Positions 8,801 to 8,906 of a DNA stretch of 8,906 nt are shown here, piece after piece (position 1 is the first letter of the stretch; every line of letters begins with the position of its first letter). The DNA is taken from NCBI GenBank assembly GCA_003523185.1, contig DPGN01000012.1:93671-102576 (forward strand), read 5' to 3'. The position numbers and the translations under genes were made by a program. Source of the DNA: Halieaceae bacterium. Its GTDB lineage: Bacteria > Pseudomonadota > Gammaproteobacteria > Pseudomonadales > Halieaceae. Under the pieces are notes generated by a model. The model was not told where the DNA came from and searched no databases. It was given only the letters and a program-made list of their open reading frames with translations.

Positions 8801-8906
8801 CATCCCACAAACCATCGACTACGCCATTTTTGAACACCAATTGATCCGTAGGATCATCACCTCCTGTTGGTGGCGGATCTTCGGGCTCGGCTTCAACCGT
8901 TACAAA
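5868..8906 (-). CDS. Secreted GH81 endo-beta-1,3-glucanase with N-terminal CBM-like domain, 5' end outside window
   Basis: The frame is open from the right edge to the TAG at 5870-5868, giving 1012 visible residues without an N terminus. Numbering here starts at the edge codon. Residues 1-22 are a Pro/Asp/Glu linker (EPEDPPPTGGDDPTDQ), so more protein precedes it. Residues about 23-190 form a beta-sandwich resembling galactose-binding/CBM-like modules (GRVEFDI, MKLDCYWPCTSGD, VFRIDNVRF). A second linker (EDAEPPTNPPP) leads into the GH81 catalytic region at about 205-990. Family hallmarks are NTNHGG, HHFHYGYF with the candidate general acid D691 just before it (6834-6836), and NNNESTSEA with E767 (6606-6608) and E771. 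The 76-residue D-to-E spacing matches what I recall for characterised GH81 enzymes. The expected activity is inverting hydrolysis of beta-1,3-glucan such as laminarin. Ten Cys in five close pairs and the lack of cytoplasmic traits fit export. The gene is followed by its own terminator, separate from the downstream operon. Confidence 0.92.
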   Translation of the reverse strand, partial: FVTVEAEPEDPPPTGGDDPTDQLVFKNGVVDGLWDGGINGWDEHDYTNDCSNDGGASCPNIAWEVINDSDRGDVLQITHAGSNKRAGLYFSVTGDQGVDLTGFQNGRVEFDIKVVSGDANITMKLDCYWPCTSGDQNLGPLGVNGWESVAVPFTQLTPDLDLTKVNTGLVIWATNFGSTVFRIDNVRFTGYDEDAEPPTNPPPSVDFKLTPMGLGSYSDTINPASYRCAEDYGFWLYNAGVIGATDLGTCANVEDAKPVKKMPQVDGAAANKHTMTHRWWGSIPFAAEAYITPDPIMARLSGNGVRITGIPSGLRVYTSMPVCRADDAPCVDIVDNNFGYVIPAPANEVMEAIAIGNTNHGGMTTKLLDYSEGSVTAGWFAGSSLIMEATFVQGSPYVYFEVHSGLPVVKTLPNPNGEQRLIWHQDDESLGISTNVAGMRNHFLVVGDAGTSFDNVDSEAVTVNSPSNAFTLAWIPTTGESVADGLRDSVKRQSRNVVDKVQIDYSVDRGTNTVSVTHRYLDNSDQTVDTLAGLMPLAWKRAESLTAVASVRSARGVIKYAEQSSFTYDLPSVGVLPSLPVVPGSLDENHLRTLVDDFVALGPSNWNTADDTYWNGKAVGRLAEVLALANQLGMTEATSTLLDWLKGELADWMSAERDGTLDHINYFVYDDDWNTLLGMDEAFYSHALLQDHHFHYGYFVRAAAEVCRIESDFCGPDQYGPMFELLIRDYAAGRDDSLFPYLRNFDPAFGFSWASGAAGFNRGNNNESTSEAANAYGAMVLYGLVTGNDEIAERGMYLHASTAASFWEYWNDIDGYRGVDSEKRNFPPGYSKITTSIIWGDGADFATWFSRRYAHILGIQGLPSNPLIMHVGLFADYLDEYVYLGMAESRKVGNGNPSGLPPGLWTDLWWNLWAMTDADSAIADYEATATYEPEAGEAPAHTYHWLYTMRALGELRTGMGELTADYPAAMAFKTGSTTNYVVYNYDDVARSVTFSDGTVIEAAANAFAIEQL

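Noticed and set aside
8838..8840. TTG start for the GH81 protein
   Set aside because: The frame is open upstream to the window edge through a typical inter-domain linker, and a start here would leave an exported enzyme without a signal peptide.

Overview
All five protein-coding genes in this 8.9 kb window lie on the minus strand, so transcription runs from high to low coordinates. The flavoprotein, folate-protein and Rieske families, together with a secreted laminarinase-type enzyme, suggest a heterotrophic Gram-negative bacterium that uses algal or detrital matter, possibly a marine gammaproteobacterium. That placement is inferred from gene content and general protein character. The window contains no rRNA or other taxonomic marker.

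Region A (5868-8906) is the 3' part of a large secreted glycoside hydrolase of family GH81 (endo-beta-1,3-glucanase, laminarinase). It carries an N-terminal beta-sandwich domain of carbohydrate-binding type between two Pro/Asp/Glu-rich linkers. The reading frame stays open to the right edge, so the start, signal peptide and any further N-terminal domain lie outside the window. A clear rho-independent terminator (5805-5839) follows the gene.

Region B (5688-5804) is a short intergenic space with a perfect 16-bp palindrome (CTCAATG-GA-CATTGAG, 5759-5774). It is a candidate operator for the downstream operon.

Region C (62-5687) is a tightly packed four-gene operon. In transcription order it holds two paralogous CrtI/PYROXD2-type FAD oxidoreductases, a GcvT-fold (folate-binding aminomethyltransferase/demethylase type) protein, and a Rieske non-heme iron oxygenase alpha subunit resembling the glycine betaine monooxygenase GbcA. 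Successive genes overlap by 8 nt and 4 nt, and the last pair is separated by 4 nt, which implies translational coupling and a shared pathway. The simplest reading is oxidative removal of methyl or other alkyl groups from a methylated (perhaps quaternary or tertiary amine) compound, with the GcvT-like protein passing a one-carbon unit to tetrahydrofolate and the flavoproteins oxidising intermediates. The substrate cannot be read from the sequence, and no reductase for the Rieske enzyme is present. This operon is the best candidate here for an undescribed system.

The leftmost 61 bases hold no gene that can be supported.
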